In this document: piece by piece, positions 48,627 to 56,899 of the stretch
How the letters are laid out: the number at the start of each line of letters is the position of its first letter
Position numbering within the stretch: position 1 is the stretch's first letter
Source: Burkholderiales bacterium
GTDB taxonomy: Bacteria; Pseudomonadota; Gammaproteobacteria; Burkholderiales; SG8-41
Length of the DNA: 64,000 bases
Direction: 5' to 3'
Assembly (NCBI GenBank): GCA_020854035.1
Contig: JADZGE010000040.1
Location: 1-64,000 of the forward strand
Made by a program: the position numbers and the translations under genes
The notes under the pieces: generated by a model
Told to the model about the DNA's origin: nothing
Databases searched by the model: none
The model's input: only the letters and a program-made list of their open reading frames with translations

Positions 48627-50333
48627 CTATGTCTTCTGGTACGAGTGAAAATCCCGCCCGGTCGGCGTCCACGGGTGCGGCGCGATCGCGTAGGTATCGG
48701 TCACCACGTCCACCACGACCGGCCGGTCCAGGGAGAACGCGCGCCCGAGCGCGCCGGCGAGCTCGCCCGGCTTCTCCACGCGGATGCCCGCGCAACCGAA
48801 GCCTTCCGCGATCTTCGCGAAGTCGACCTCCGGGAACCGCCACATCTCCTCCGCGCGCCCGCGCTGCCTGCCGCCGTACGCGGCATCGTTCAACCTGATC
48901 TCCTGGTTCAACGCGCTGTTGTTGTTCACCACCACCACGACGTTGATGCCGTGGCGGCGCGCCGTCTCCAGCTCGGCGATGTGGTAGTAGAAGCCGCCGT
49001 CGCCGGTGAAGCACACCACCGGCCGGCCGGGCGCCGCGCACTTCACGCCGAGGGCCGCCGGGAAAGCCCAGCCGAGCGAGCCCGCGGCCCGGAAGTAACC
49101 CTGCGTCGGCTGCTCAAGCTCGATGAAGCGCGCCGTCCAGATCCCCGCGTGGCCGGTGTCCGACACCACGATGCCGCTCGCCGGCAGCGCGAGCGAAATG
49201 TCGCGGCACACGCGCTCGGGGCGCATCGGCACAACCTCGGCATCGCGCATTTCGGCGTTGGCCGCGCGCCATTCCGCGACGATCGCCTGCGCGCGTCTCG
49301 TCCAGTCGACCCATGCGCTGCCGGGGGAGGGCGCCGCCGCGATCAGGCGCGCGAGGCCGCTCTTCGCGTCGGCGAGGATGGAGGCGGTGTTCGGGTAGTT
49401 GCGGCCGAGTTCGGCGGGATCGATGTCGAGCTGGACGACCGTCGTGCCGGGACGCGGGAACACCCAGTTGTTCGTGACCTGTCCCCCCGTGTGGCTGCCG
49501 ACGAAGAACACGAGGTCGGCCTCGGCGAGCACGCGGTTCGCGCAGTCGCGCGCGTAGGCCCCGGGCACCCCCACGTTGAGCGGGTGCGCGTCCGGCAGCA
49601 CGGCCTTCGCGTTGAGCGAGGTTGCCACCGGAATCCCGAGTTTCTCCGAGAACGCGACGAGCTCCGCCTGCGCGCGGGAACGCACGACGCCGCCGCCCGC
49701 GACGATGACCGGCCGCTTCGCCGCGGCGATCACCGCCAGCGCGGTGGCAACGCGGCGGGCTTCCGGCTCCGGCCGGTGCGCGGGCGCACGAGCGTAATCC
49801 GGCTCGGCCAGCGGCTCGAGCTCGGCCTCCTGCTCGGTCATCTGGCCGAGATGCCCCTGCATGCGCAGGTGCACGGGACCGGGCGCGCCACTCGTCGCTA
49901 CCCGGAACGCCTGTCGCACGAGGTCCGGCATGCGGGTGACGTGATCGACCACCGCGTTCATCCTGGTGACCACGTCGAACTGCGCGATGTCGTCGACCTC
50001 CTGGTAGGCGTGCCGGTAACGCGACGCGGGCGACGGACCGCCCGTGACCGCGATTACCGGGGCTCCGGCCATGTACGCGTCGCGCAGGCCCGCGGCAAGG
50101 TTGGAGGCCCCGATCATCTGGGCCATGCAGACGCCGGGCCTGCCGGAGACGCGCGCGTAGCCGTCGGCCATGTAGGCGGCGGCCTTCTCGCCGTGCACCA
50201 TCAACCGGGCGATCGGCATGTCCTCCATTTCGGCGAAGGACTTCAGCATGAAGGCGGGCACGAAAAAGATGTGCGTGACGCCGTAGCCCCGCATCATTTC
50301 CGCAAACAGCCGCGAACCGGTCATCGCTGGCAT
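48627..50333 (-). CDS. ThDP-dependent enzyme, paralogue 2
   Basis: A 568-aa ThDP enzyme colinear with the one at 44402. The catalytic Glu is in 'LMVHGEKAAAYMADGYARVSG', the central 'KRPVIVAGGGVVRSRAQAEL' and cofactor motif 'VCFTGDGGFYYHIAELETA'/'VVVVNNNSALNQEI' are nearly identical to the paralogue. Both begin 'M...GSRLFAEMMRGYGVTHIFFVPAF'. They may use related substrates or one may replace the other under different conditions. Its start is ATG 50333. A Bug gene follows upstream across a repeat-rich spacer. Confidence 0.9.
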   Translation of the reverse strand: MPAMTGSRLFAEMMRGYGVTHIFFVPAFMLKSFAEMEDMPIARLMVHGEKAAAYMADGYARVSGRPGVCMAQMIGASNLAAGLRDAYMAGAPVIAVTGGPSPASRYRHAYQEVDDIAQFDVVTRMNAVVDHVTRMPDLVRQAFRVATSGAPGPVHLRMQGHLGQMTEQEAELEPLAEPDYARAPAHRPEPEARRVATALAVIAAAKRPVIVAGGGVVRSRAQAELVAFSEKLGIPVATSLNAKAVLPDAHPLNVGVPGAYARDCANRVLAEADLVFFVGSHTGGQVTNNWVFPRPGTTVVQLDIDPAELGRNYPNTASILADAKSGLARLIAAAPSPGSAWVDWTRRAQAIVAEWRAANAEMRDAEVVPMRPERVCRDISLALPASGIVVSDTGHAGIWTARFIELEQPTQGYFRAAGSLGWAFPAALGVKCAAPGRPVVCFTGDGGFYYHIAELETARRHGINVVVVVNNNSALNQEIRLNDAAYGGRQRGRAEEMWRFPEVDFAKIAEGFGCAGIRVEKPGELAGALGRAFSLDRPVVVDVVTDTYAIAPHPWTPTGRDFHSYQKT

Positions 50334-50360
50334 GCGCCGTCCCCTCTCGCTACCTGCCGT

Positions 50361-50565
50361 GAGCTTTGGGCTTTGAGCTTTGGGCTTTGAGCTTTGGGCT
50401 CCGAGCGTTGGGGTCTAAGCTTTGGGCTCCGAGCAGCGAATCACGGGCGTGCGGTCCCGTTGCAGCGGCCCGCGGCGAGCAGCGCAGGGCTCGGAGTTCG
50501 CAGCTCACGGCTCATAGCTCGTAGCTCATGGCTCACAGCCCACAGCTCATAGCTCACAGCTCATC
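50361..50565 (+). repeat. Two heptad-periodic arrays between ThDP and Bug genes
   Basis: 50361-50430 is five 14-bp units GAGCTTTGGGCTTT (variants in copies 3-5), again exactly 70 bp like the array at 46207-46276. 50503-50565 is nine 7-bp units, mostly GCTCAYA. The arrays are separated by 72 bp of unrelated sequence. The whole spacer 50334-50566 has no gene. Confidence 0.8.
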
Positions 50566-50566
50566 G

Positions 50567-51541
50567 CTACTCCGGCTTCGCCCCGGAGGCCTTCACCGCC
50601 GCGTCCATCTTCTTCGACTGCTCCCGGATGTACGCCGCCAGTTCCGCGCGGGTCGAGCCGAGCGGCACCGCGCCGAGCGCGGAGAGCCGATCACGGAATG
50701 CCGCGGACTTCAGCGTCGCGTTCAACTCCGCATTGATTCCCTCGAGCACGGGCGCGGGTGTCTTCGCCGGCGCGGCGAGGCTGTACCAGCCCACGAACTC
50801 GTAGCCGGGCACCGTTTCCGCGATGGTCGGAATATCCGGGACGAGCGGCGCCCGCCGGGCGCTCGTCACGCCGAGCGGGCGGAGCCTCCCCGCCTTGACC
50901 GTCGGCAGTATCGCGGGAATGACCGAAATGATCATCTGCACCTGGTTGGCGATCGTGTCGGTCATCGCCGGGGTGATGCCCTTGTACGGCACGTGCAGGA
51001 CATCGATGCCCGTCATCGATTTGAAGATCTCCGCCGAGAGATGCGGTGGCGAGCCGGTGCCGCCGGATCCGTAGCGGAGCTTTCCCGGATTCGCCTTCGC
51101 GTGCGCGATCAGCTCGCCCACCGTCGCCGCGGGCAGCGAAGGATGGATCGCGAGTATGAACGGCGTCCACGCGATCAGCCCGATCGGCGCGAAGTCGCGC
51201 ACGAGATCGTAGGTGAGGTTGCGGTACATCACGGATACGATGACGGCCTGCGAGGTGAGGATGACGAGCGTGTGACCGTCCGGCGCCGCCCTTGCCGCGA
51301 TCTCCGAGCCGATGATGCCGGTCGCGCCCGGGCGGGTGTCGACGATCGTCTGCTGGCCCCACGCCTCGGTGAAGCGCTGCCCGATCAGCCGCCCGACAAA
51401 ATCGGGCCCGGAGCCGGGGGACGAGAGCGCGATGATCCGGATCGGCCGGACGGGGAAATCCGGCGCCCCCGCCACCGGCGCATGCGCCGCTCCGATCGCA
51501 AGCCCGGCCAGGAGCGTGAGGACGGCACGCGCGGCGCGCAC
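50567..51541 (-). CDS. Bug/TctC-family periplasmic solute-binding protein
   Basis: A 324-aa binding protein with a signal peptide (GLAIGAAHAPVAGA) and 'FPVRPIRIIALSSPGSGPDFVGRLIGQRFTEAWGQQTIVDTRPGATGIIGSEIAARAAPDGHTLVIL'. The loop 'LSSPGSGPDF' replaces the usual 'VP.PPGG..D'. 'LRYGSGGTGSPPHLSAEIFKSMTGIDVLHVPYKG' is standard. Without an adjacent TctAB it is an orphan like most Bug proteins. A GTG start at 51541 is the only one giving a complete signal peptide. It follows the SMP-30 gene in transcription order after 17 bp. Confidence 0.9.
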   Translation of the reverse strand: MRAARAVLTLLAGLAIGAAHAPVAGAPDFPVRPIRIIALSSPGSGPDFVGRLIGQRFTEAWGQQTIVDTRPGATGIIGSEIAARAAPDGHTLVILTSQAVIVSVMYRNLTYDLVRDFAPIGLIAWTPFILAIHPSLPAATVGELIAHAKANPGKLRYGSGGTGSPPHLSAEIFKSMTGIDVLHVPYKGITPAMTDTIANQVQMIISVIPAILPTVKAGRLRPLGVTSARRAPLVPDIPTIAETVPGYEFVGWYSLAAPAKTPAPVLEGINAELNATLKSAAFRDRLSALGAVPLGSTRAELAAYIREQSKKMDAAVKASGAKPE

Positions 51542-51558
51542 GGATCACCCGTCGCGCA

Positions 51559-52443
51559 TCACCGCTTGAGACCGCGGCGCCCGGTGTTCTTCGCGCGGTA
51601 GAGGTGTCCCTCGCCCGTCGTGAGGTAGAGGCTCGAAAGCCCCTCGTCCCCGAACGCGACCCGCATCGGCAGGTCCGCCGGCGCCGGGTGCGACTCGAGG
51701 ATCGTGCCCGAAGGAGAGATCACGTGGAGCATCGGGCCCACGCCCGACCTCTTCCAGCCGGCGCAGGCGATGATGTTGCCGCCGCTGTCGAGGCACATGC
51801 CCTCGATGCCGCGCTCCGTCACGACGAAATCGATCAGGACCTTGACCCCGCCGAGATCGCCGTCGGGCTTCACCGGGTACGCCGAGAGCCGCTGCAGGTC
51901 GCCGCGCTCCGCATCGCCGTCGGCGACGTAGAGTGTTTTCTCGTCGGGCGAGAGCAGGATGGCGCGAGGCCCCGCGGTGTCGTGAGTGGCGCGCACCATG
52001 CGCCAGCCGTCGCTCACCCGCTCGAGCCTCAGCACCGAGGCGTGATCGAGCATCGGGTAGACGGGTGGGCCGTAGGGCAGTTGCGCGTTGCAGGCGTCGG
52101 CGAACCAGATCCGTCCCCCGCTGTCCACGATGACGTCGGTGGGCTGGTTGTGATGTCTTCCGTCGAGCAGATCGGGCATGGCCCCGGTCGACCCGTCCTT
52201 GCGGAAGTGCACGATGCGCCTGCCGCCCTCCTGGGCGCCGTACACCGTCCCGTCCTTCGCGAGCGCAAGACCGTTCACCCGGCCGCTCCACGGCCGCCAC
52301 AGGTCGGTCCTGCCGGTCGCCGGGTCGTAGCGCATCACGCGCTCCTCCGCGACCGCGCTCACCAGCATGCCGCTCCCGTCCCACAGGAGCCCGCCGGTCC
52401 TGCCCTTGTACGGACCGGCCACGAGTTCGAAGTTCCAGGTCAT
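51559..52443 (-). CDS. SMP-30/gluconolactonase-like protein 1
   Basis: A 294-aa six-bladed propeller lactonase-like protein. Recognisable are 'QPTDVIVDSGGRIWFADACN', 'AILLSPDEKTLYVADGD' and 'GIEGMCLDSGGNIIACAGW'. The usual first metal ligand Glu of 'EGPxW' is missing: the N-terminus reads 'GRTGGLLWDGSGMLVSAV'. The Asn/Asp positions 'PTD' and 'DGD' are near those expected. Activity may thus differ from classical lactonases. It overlaps no other gene; the heptad repeat at 52460 lies just upstream. Confidence 0.85.
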   Translation of the reverse strand: MTWNFELVAGPYKGRTGGLLWDGSGMLVSAVAEERVMRYDPATGRTDLWRPWSGRVNGLALAKDGTVYGAQEGGRRIVHFRKDGSTGAMPDLLDGRHHNQPTDVIVDSGGRIWFADACNAQLPYGPPVYPMLDHASVLRLERVSDGWRMVRATHDTAGPRAILLSPDEKTLYVADGDAERGDLQRLSAYPVKPDGDLGGVKVLIDFVVTERGIEGMCLDSGGNIIACAGWKRSGVGPMLHVISPSGTILESHPAPADLPMRVAFGDEGLSSLYLTTGEGHLYRAKNTGRRGLKR

Positions 52444-52459
52444 GTCAGTTCCTTCGGTA

Positions 52460-52487
52460 GCTTTGAGCTTCTGGCTATGAGCTGCGA
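52460..52487 (+). repeat. Four heptads upstream of the SMP-30 gene
   Basis: GCTTTGA, GCTTCTG, GCTATGA, GCTGCGA, beginning 17 bp upstream of the start of the gene at 51559-52443. Confidence 0.65.
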
Positions 52488-52566
52488 GAGCCGGGCTGCG
52501 CGCCGCCGCTCGCGGGGCGCCGTGCCGCCGGCGTCGCGCGCGTTGCGCGCCGCATTCGTCCCGGAT

Positions 52567-53490
52567 TCATCGCCCGGGAATGCCCGGGATGTTCAACCGG
52601 GTGCGCACGACGGAGCCGATGTTGGTGATGTAGAGCGAGCGCCAGTCGTCGTCGCCCCACGCGAAGTTGGTCGGGTGGTGGCCAGGCGTGCGGATGCGCG
52701 CGAGCACGCTGCCGGAAGGATCGTGCACGAAGATCCCGCCCGGCCCGGTACAGTAGACGTTGCCCTCGCTGTCGCATTTCATCCCGTCCGGCACGCCGCG
52801 CTCCGGGCCACCGTACTGGTGGAAGAGCCGGCCCTTGCCGACTGACCCGTCGGGCCCGACGTCGTAGACGCGGATCAGGCGGTCGCGGCTGTCGTTCACG
52901 TAGAGGAGCTTCTCGTCCGGGGAGAAGCAGAGCCCGTTGGGATAGGTGAACTCGTCGGTGACGAGCGTCATCTTCTTCCCGTCCGGCGAGATGCGGAATA
53001 CCGGCTGCTTGTCGTTGTAGCGCTGCAGGTCCTCGTGGACCATGCCGACGTTGAGGAGCCCGCCCACCGGGTCCGTGAACCAGATCGCGCCGTCGCGGCT
53101 CACGATGATGTCGTTCGGGCTCGAGAGCTTCCTGCCTTCCCACCGGTCGGCCAGCGTCGTGCGCGAGCCGTCCTTCTCGATGCGGAACACCGTGCGCCCG
53201 CCCCACCCCGCCACGACGACGCGGTACTCGAGATCGAGCGCGAGCCCATCGGCCTTGAACGACGGCTTCATCACCACTTCGAGCCCGCGGCCAGGCTTCC
53301 ACTTCCAGATCGTGTCGCCGATGATGTCGGTGAAGTAGAGCTGTTTCGCGCGGGCATCCCACACCGGACCTTCGCCGAAGACGATATCGCGCGCGATGAT
53401 GTCGAGCGGCGGACTCGTTCCGACGATGCGTTCCGCGCCCGGCGCGAGCATGTCGAGTTCGACCTTCAGGTCATCCAGCGATCCGTGCAC
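52567..53490 (-). CDS. SMP-30/gluconolactonase-like protein 2
   Basis: A 307-aa six-bladed propeller with all hallmarks of an active lactonase: 'IVFGEGPVWDARAKQLYFTDI' (metal-binding Glu), 'SPNDIIVSRDGAIWFTDP' (Asn), 'GLCFSPDEKLLYVNDSRDRLIRVYDV' (Asp) and 'GVPDGMKCDSEGNVYCTG'. The GTG at 53490 is preceded by a strong AAGGAGGAG ribosome-binding site and is preferred over an ATG 42 bp upstream. It heads the minus-strand island, followed by the paralogue, Bug and ThDP genes. The two SMP-30 proteins probably hydrolyse sugar-acid lactones. Confidence 0.9.
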   Translation of the reverse strand: MHGSLDDLKVELDMLAPGAERIVGTSPPLDIIARDIVFGEGPVWDARAKQLYFTDIIGDTIWKWKPGRGLEVVMKPSFKADGLALDLEYRVVVAGWGGRTVFRIEKDGSRTTLADRWEGRKLSSPNDIIVSRDGAIWFTDPVGGLLNVGMVHEDLQRYNDKQPVFRISPDGKKMTLVTDEFTYPNGLCFSPDEKLLYVNDSRDRLIRVYDVGPDGSVGKGRLFHQYGGPERGVPDGMKCDSEGNVYCTGPGGIFVHDPSGSVLARIRTPGHHPTNFAWGDDDWRSLYITNIGSVVRTRLNIPGIPGR

Positions 53491-53808
53491 TTTCTCCTCC
53501 TTGCGGTCTACCGGGCATGCATGCCGCGGCAATGAATCGGGTTCTCGTCCCGGAGCCGATTCCGGTCCGGAATTCTAACGCGGGAGTCCAGCCCGGTACG
53601 CCTCAGTCCATATTATATGAACCGCGGCGCGGCGAGCGCCGGGGCGGCGATTTGATGGCGCGCCGCGCCGAGTCTATGATCGGGCCATGCCGAGCCACGC
53701 GGTCCACGACAAGCAGTCCTGCCACGTGCCGCGCCTGCCCGCAAGCGTGGCGGGTGAGGTGCTCCCGCAGGCGGCCCGCGGTGGCGACCCGGTCCGCCGC
53801 GTGTCGAA
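53491..53808. other. 318-bp divergent intergenic region
   Basis: Between the divergent SMP-30 and hydrolase genes. It must carry both promoters; a lower-GC patch with TATTATATGA near 53609-53618 is the likeliest site. The only ORF is the 42-codon frame described next. Confidence 0.5.
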
Positions 53809-53815
53809 ATGCTGA
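53687..53815 (+). CDS. Possible 42-aa leader ORF coupled to the hydrolase gene
   Basis: ATG at 53687, 42 codons, stop TGA (53813-53815) overlapping the hydrolase start as ATGCTGA. It has no recognisable family or signal peptide and could be an upstream leader peptide or chance. The overlap is suggestive of translational coupling. Confidence 0.25.
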   Translation: MPSHAVHDKQSCHVPRLPASVAGEVLPQAARGGDPVRRVSKC

Positions 53816-54618
53816 ACGGGGAGGCCGGCGCGCGGGCAACGTGCTCGGTCGTCGAGCGCGGCGATGCGCGCCTCGAGGTCTACGCGCAGGGGAACGGGCC
53901 CCTCGTCGTGCTGCTGCCCTCGCTCGGGCGCGGGGCGGGCGATTTCGCGGACCTGTCGACGCGGCTCGCGAACGCCGGCTACCGGGCCCTGAGTCCCCAG
54001 CCAAGAGGCATCGGCGCGAGCACGGGTGCGATGAGCGGCATCACGCTGCATGACTTCGCGAGCGATGTCGCCGCGGTGATCCGCGCCAACGGCGGGGGTC
54101 CCGCCGTGGTGGCCGGTCATGCCTTCGGCAATTTCGTCGCACGCGCGACGGCAGTGGACTTCCCGCACCTCGTTCGCGCCGTCGTGCTCCTCGCGGCGAC
54201 GCACGTCTGGCCGGTGCCGCCGCAGGTGCGGGCCTCCATCAACGGCAGCCACGATATGAGGCTCTCCGAGGTCGAGCGGATCCGCTGCATGGAGCACGCC
54301 TTTTTCGCGCCGGGGAACGACCCGCGCGTCTGGCTCGGCGGCTGGCACGAGGACGTGATGCATGCCGAGCGCCACGCGACGGAGGCGACGCCCCGCGAGG
54401 AGTGGTGGCACGCGGGCGGCGCGCCGGTGCTCGACCTGCAGGCCGGGGAAGACGTCATGACCCCGCCGGGGAGCCGCGAGCGTTACCGCGACGAACTGGG
54501 GGCCGCCCGGGTGACGATCGCGGTCGTGCCGCGCGCGGGGCACGCCCTGCTGCCGGAGCAGCCGCAGGCGGTGGCGGCCGCGCTGATCGGCTACCTTCGA
54601 ACACTGGAGACCGGTTGA
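53809..54618 (+). CDS. Alpha/beta hydrolase with Ala in the nucleophile position
   Basis: A 269-aa alpha/beta-hydrolase fold protein. 'GPLVVLLPSLGRGAGDFADLSTRLANAGYRALSPQPRGIG' is the oxyanion region and 'AGHALLP' near the end bears the catalytic His. The nucleophile elbow, normally G-x-S-x-G, reads 'VVAGHAFGNFVAR', so the serine is Ala. The Asp-containing region 'LDLQAGEDVMTPPGS' is present. It may be a binding protein, a non-hydrolytic enzyme or use another mechanism. It starts the plus-strand group ending with the thiolase-like gene. Confidence 0.85.
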   Translation: MLNGEAGARATCSVVERGDARLEVYAQGNGPLVVLLPSLGRGAGDFADLSTRLANAGYRALSPQPRGIGASTGAMSGITLHDFASDVAAVIRANGGGPAVVAGHAFGNFVARATAVDFPHLVRAVVLLAATHVWPVPPQVRASINGSHDMRLSEVERIRCMEHAFFAPGNDPRVWLGGWHEDVMHAERHATEATPREEWWHAGGAPVLDLQAGEDVMTPPGSRERYRDELGAARVTIAVVPRAGHALLPEQPQAVAAALIGYLRTLETG

Positions 54619-54619
54619 A

Positions 54620-54638
54620 GCCGCCGATGAACGCCGAT
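54620..54638 (+). repeat. Partial GCCGATGAAC decamer repeat
   Basis: GCCGCCGATGAACGCCGAT, beginning two bases after the hydrolase stop codon, identical to the first 19 bp of the left arm of the repeat at 37913. Confidence 0.7.
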
Positions 54639-54736
54639 CGCGCGCCCCGGAACGCGCCGCCCCGCCTCGTTCGCGCCGCAGCGATCCGCGCTCGTCCGCG
54701 GTAATCTGCGGGCGTACTCCAACCCTCGGGGAAACC

Positions 54737-56881
54737 ATGCCCGACATTCCAGCGAGCCGAGCCCGCTCCGACCTCTCCCGCTTTCTGAATCCGCGCGGCG
54801 TGGCGGTCGTCGGCGTTTCGGGCGAACCCGATCGCATCGGCGGACAGGCGCTGCGCCTGCTGGCGGATTTCGGCTACACGGGACGGGTCTACCCGGTCAA
54901 TCCCAAGTACGGGGAAGTGCGGGGCCTCACCTGCTATCCGGATCTGCTCGCCGTGCCGCAGCCCTGCGACGTCGCCCTGATCGCGCTCTCCGCGCCGCAT
55001 GTCATCGGCGCGATCGAGCAGTGCGGGCGCGCGGGGATCCCCTACGCTCTCGTCCTGGCGGGCGGGTTCAGCGAAGTCGGCGCCGAGGGAAGAGCCCTGC
55101 AGGAGAAGCTCGTCGCCGCGGCGCGCAAGGCGAACGTGCGCATGGTGGGACCGAACTGCCTCGGCATACTGAACCTCAGGGACAACGCCCGCATCGGCTT
55201 CGGCGGCACGGCGCAATTGACGACGCTCAAGCCGGGGCCGATGGCGATGGTGACGCAAAGCGGCGGCTTCGGCTTCGGCGTGGTGGCCATCGCGGCCTAT
55301 TTCGGCGTCGGCTGCAACTACGCGATCTCCTCGGGCAACGAAGCGGATCTCACGCTGCTCGACTGGGTGGCTTATCTCATCGAGCGCGACGACGTCGAGG
55401 TCGTGGTGGCGTTCATGGAGGGAATCACCGAGGGGCGGCGCCTGATCGAAATCGGCGAGCGCGCCCTCGAGCTCGGCAAGCCCATACTCGTCTGGAAAGT
55501 CGGCAATACCGACATCGGCAGCCGCGCGGCCACCTCGCATTCCGCGCGTCTCACCTCCGGCTACGAGCTCTACCGCGCCGCGTTCCGGCGCGGCGGCCTG
55601 GTCGAGATCCGGGACGTGGACGACCTCGTCGACGTCGCGAAGGCGTTCTTCATCCGCAAGCTTCCGGCCGGCAACCGCGTCGGCGTGCTGACGCTCTCGG
55701 GCGGCGCGGGTGTGCTGCTCGCGGACCGTTGCGTGGAGAGCGGCCTCGCGCTGCCCGAGTTCGCGCCGGCGACCACCGAGAAGCTAAAGGAGACACTCGT
55801 TTCCTTCGCTTCTTCGAGCAACCCGGTCGACGCCACCGCCAACGGCTACAACGACAATTTCGCCTCCTACGGCAGGGCGGTGGAGCTCGTCCTCGCGGAT
55901 CCGAACGTCGACCAGGTGCTGGTGCGCATTCCGCGCGGGAAATCCGCCCGCCCATGGGCGGAGAACCTGATGCGCGCGCTGGGCGGCACGGACAAGCCAC
56001 TCGTCATGAACTGGCCGACCTCGCCCGACGACAACGGGGACGTGCTGAAGTGGCTCGAGGAGAACGGCGTGCCCTGCATACTGGGCGCGGGGCGCGCGGT
56101 GCGCGCGCTCGCGGCGCTCACCGAGTTCTCGCGCAAGCGCCGCGAGCAGCGCCGGCGCGGCGGGCGCGCTTTCGTTCGTGCCGCCCCGCGCGGCGCCATC
56201 GACCTCCCCGCCGGCGGCGGCCCCCTGGGCGAGCATCGCTCGAAGCAGGTGCTCTCGCGCTACGGCATGCCGGTCGTGCGCGAGAGGCTGCTCGCGCCGG
56301 AGGAAATCGAGTCGCTCGCCGCGGCGCCTCTCCCCTTTCCGCTCGCCGTCAAGATCGAGTCGCCCGACGTGCCGCACAAGACGGAGGCGGGCGCGGTGCA
56401 GCTCGGCATCGGCGATCTCGCCACGCTCAAGCAGGCGGCGCGCGAAGTGGTCGCGGCGGCGCGCGCCCACGCGCCGGGCGCACGCATCGAAGGCGTGCTC
56501 GTGCAGGAGATGGCGGCGGGAACGGAAGTCATCGCTGGATCCGTGAACGATCCCTCTTTCGGGCCGACGGTCACCTTCGGCCTGGGCGGCATCTTCACCG
56601 AGCTGATGGGTGATGTCACTCACCGCTTCGCCCCTTTCGACACGGAAACGGCGCTCGAGATGATCCGGGAGATCCGGGGTTCCCGTGTGCTGACGGGCTA
56701 CCGCGGCCGCCCGGCGCTCGACGTCGCGGCGCTCGCGGACGCGCTGGCGCGGCTCTCGCTCCTCGCGGCGGATCACGCGGACCGCATCGCGGAGATCGAC
56801 GTGAATCCGCTCTTCGTTCGGGAAGCGGGCAAGGGCGTCGTCGCGGCCGACGCGCTGGTCGTCATGAAGACCACGAAATAG
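54737..56881 (+). CDS. ADP-forming acyl-CoA synthetase (acetate-CoA ligase family)
   Basis: A 714-aa single-chain NDP-forming acyl-CoA synthetase, converting a carboxylate and CoA to acyl-CoA with ATP. Domains: CoA-binding Rossmann ('PRGVAVVGVSGEPDRIGGQALRLL', about 20-45; 'VGPNCLGILNL', about 145), succinyl-CoA ligase-like ('SRAATSHSARLTSGYELYRAAFRRGGL', phospho-His region, about 260), a second with 'LTLSGGAGVLLADRC', and an ATP-grasp domain from about 490 ('PFPLAVKIESPDVPHKTEAGAVQLGI', 'VLVQEMAAGTEVIAGSVNDPSFGPTVTFGLGGI', 'IDVNPLFV'). It may activate the acid supplied by the Bug protein just downstream. Confidence 0.93.
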   Translation: MPDIPASRARSDLSRFLNPRGVAVVGVSGEPDRIGGQALRLLADFGYTGRVYPVNPKYGEVRGLTCYPDLLAVPQPCDVALIALSAPHVIGAIEQCGRAGIPYALVLAGGFSEVGAEGRALQEKLVAAARKANVRMVGPNCLGILNLRDNARIGFGGTAQLTTLKPGPMAMVTQSGGFGFGVVAIAAYFGVGCNYAISSGNEADLTLLDWVAYLIERDDVEVVVAFMEGITEGRRLIEIGERALELGKPILVWKVGNTDIGSRAATSHSARLTSGYELYRAAFRRGGLVEIRDVDDLVDVAKAFFIRKLPAGNRVGVLTLSGGAGVLLADRCVESGLALPEFAPATTEKLKETLVSFASSSNPVDATANGYNDNFASYGRAVELVLADPNVDQVLVRIPRGKSARPWAENLMRALGGTDKPLVMNWPTSPDDNGDVLKWLEENGVPCILGAGRAVRALAALTEFSRKRREQRRRGGRAFVRAAPRGAIDLPAGGGPLGEHRSKQVLSRYGMPVVRERLLAPEEIESLAAAPLPFPLAVKIESPDVPHKTEAGAVQLGIGDLATLKQAAREVVAAARAHAPGARIEGVLVQEMAAGTEVIAGSVNDPSFGPTVTFGLGGIFTELMGDVTHRFAPFDTETALEMIREIRGSRVLTGYRGRPALDVAALADALARLSLLAADHADRIAEIDVNPLFVREAGKGVVAADALVVMKTTK

Positions 56882-56899
56882 CCACGAGGAGGAGAACCC

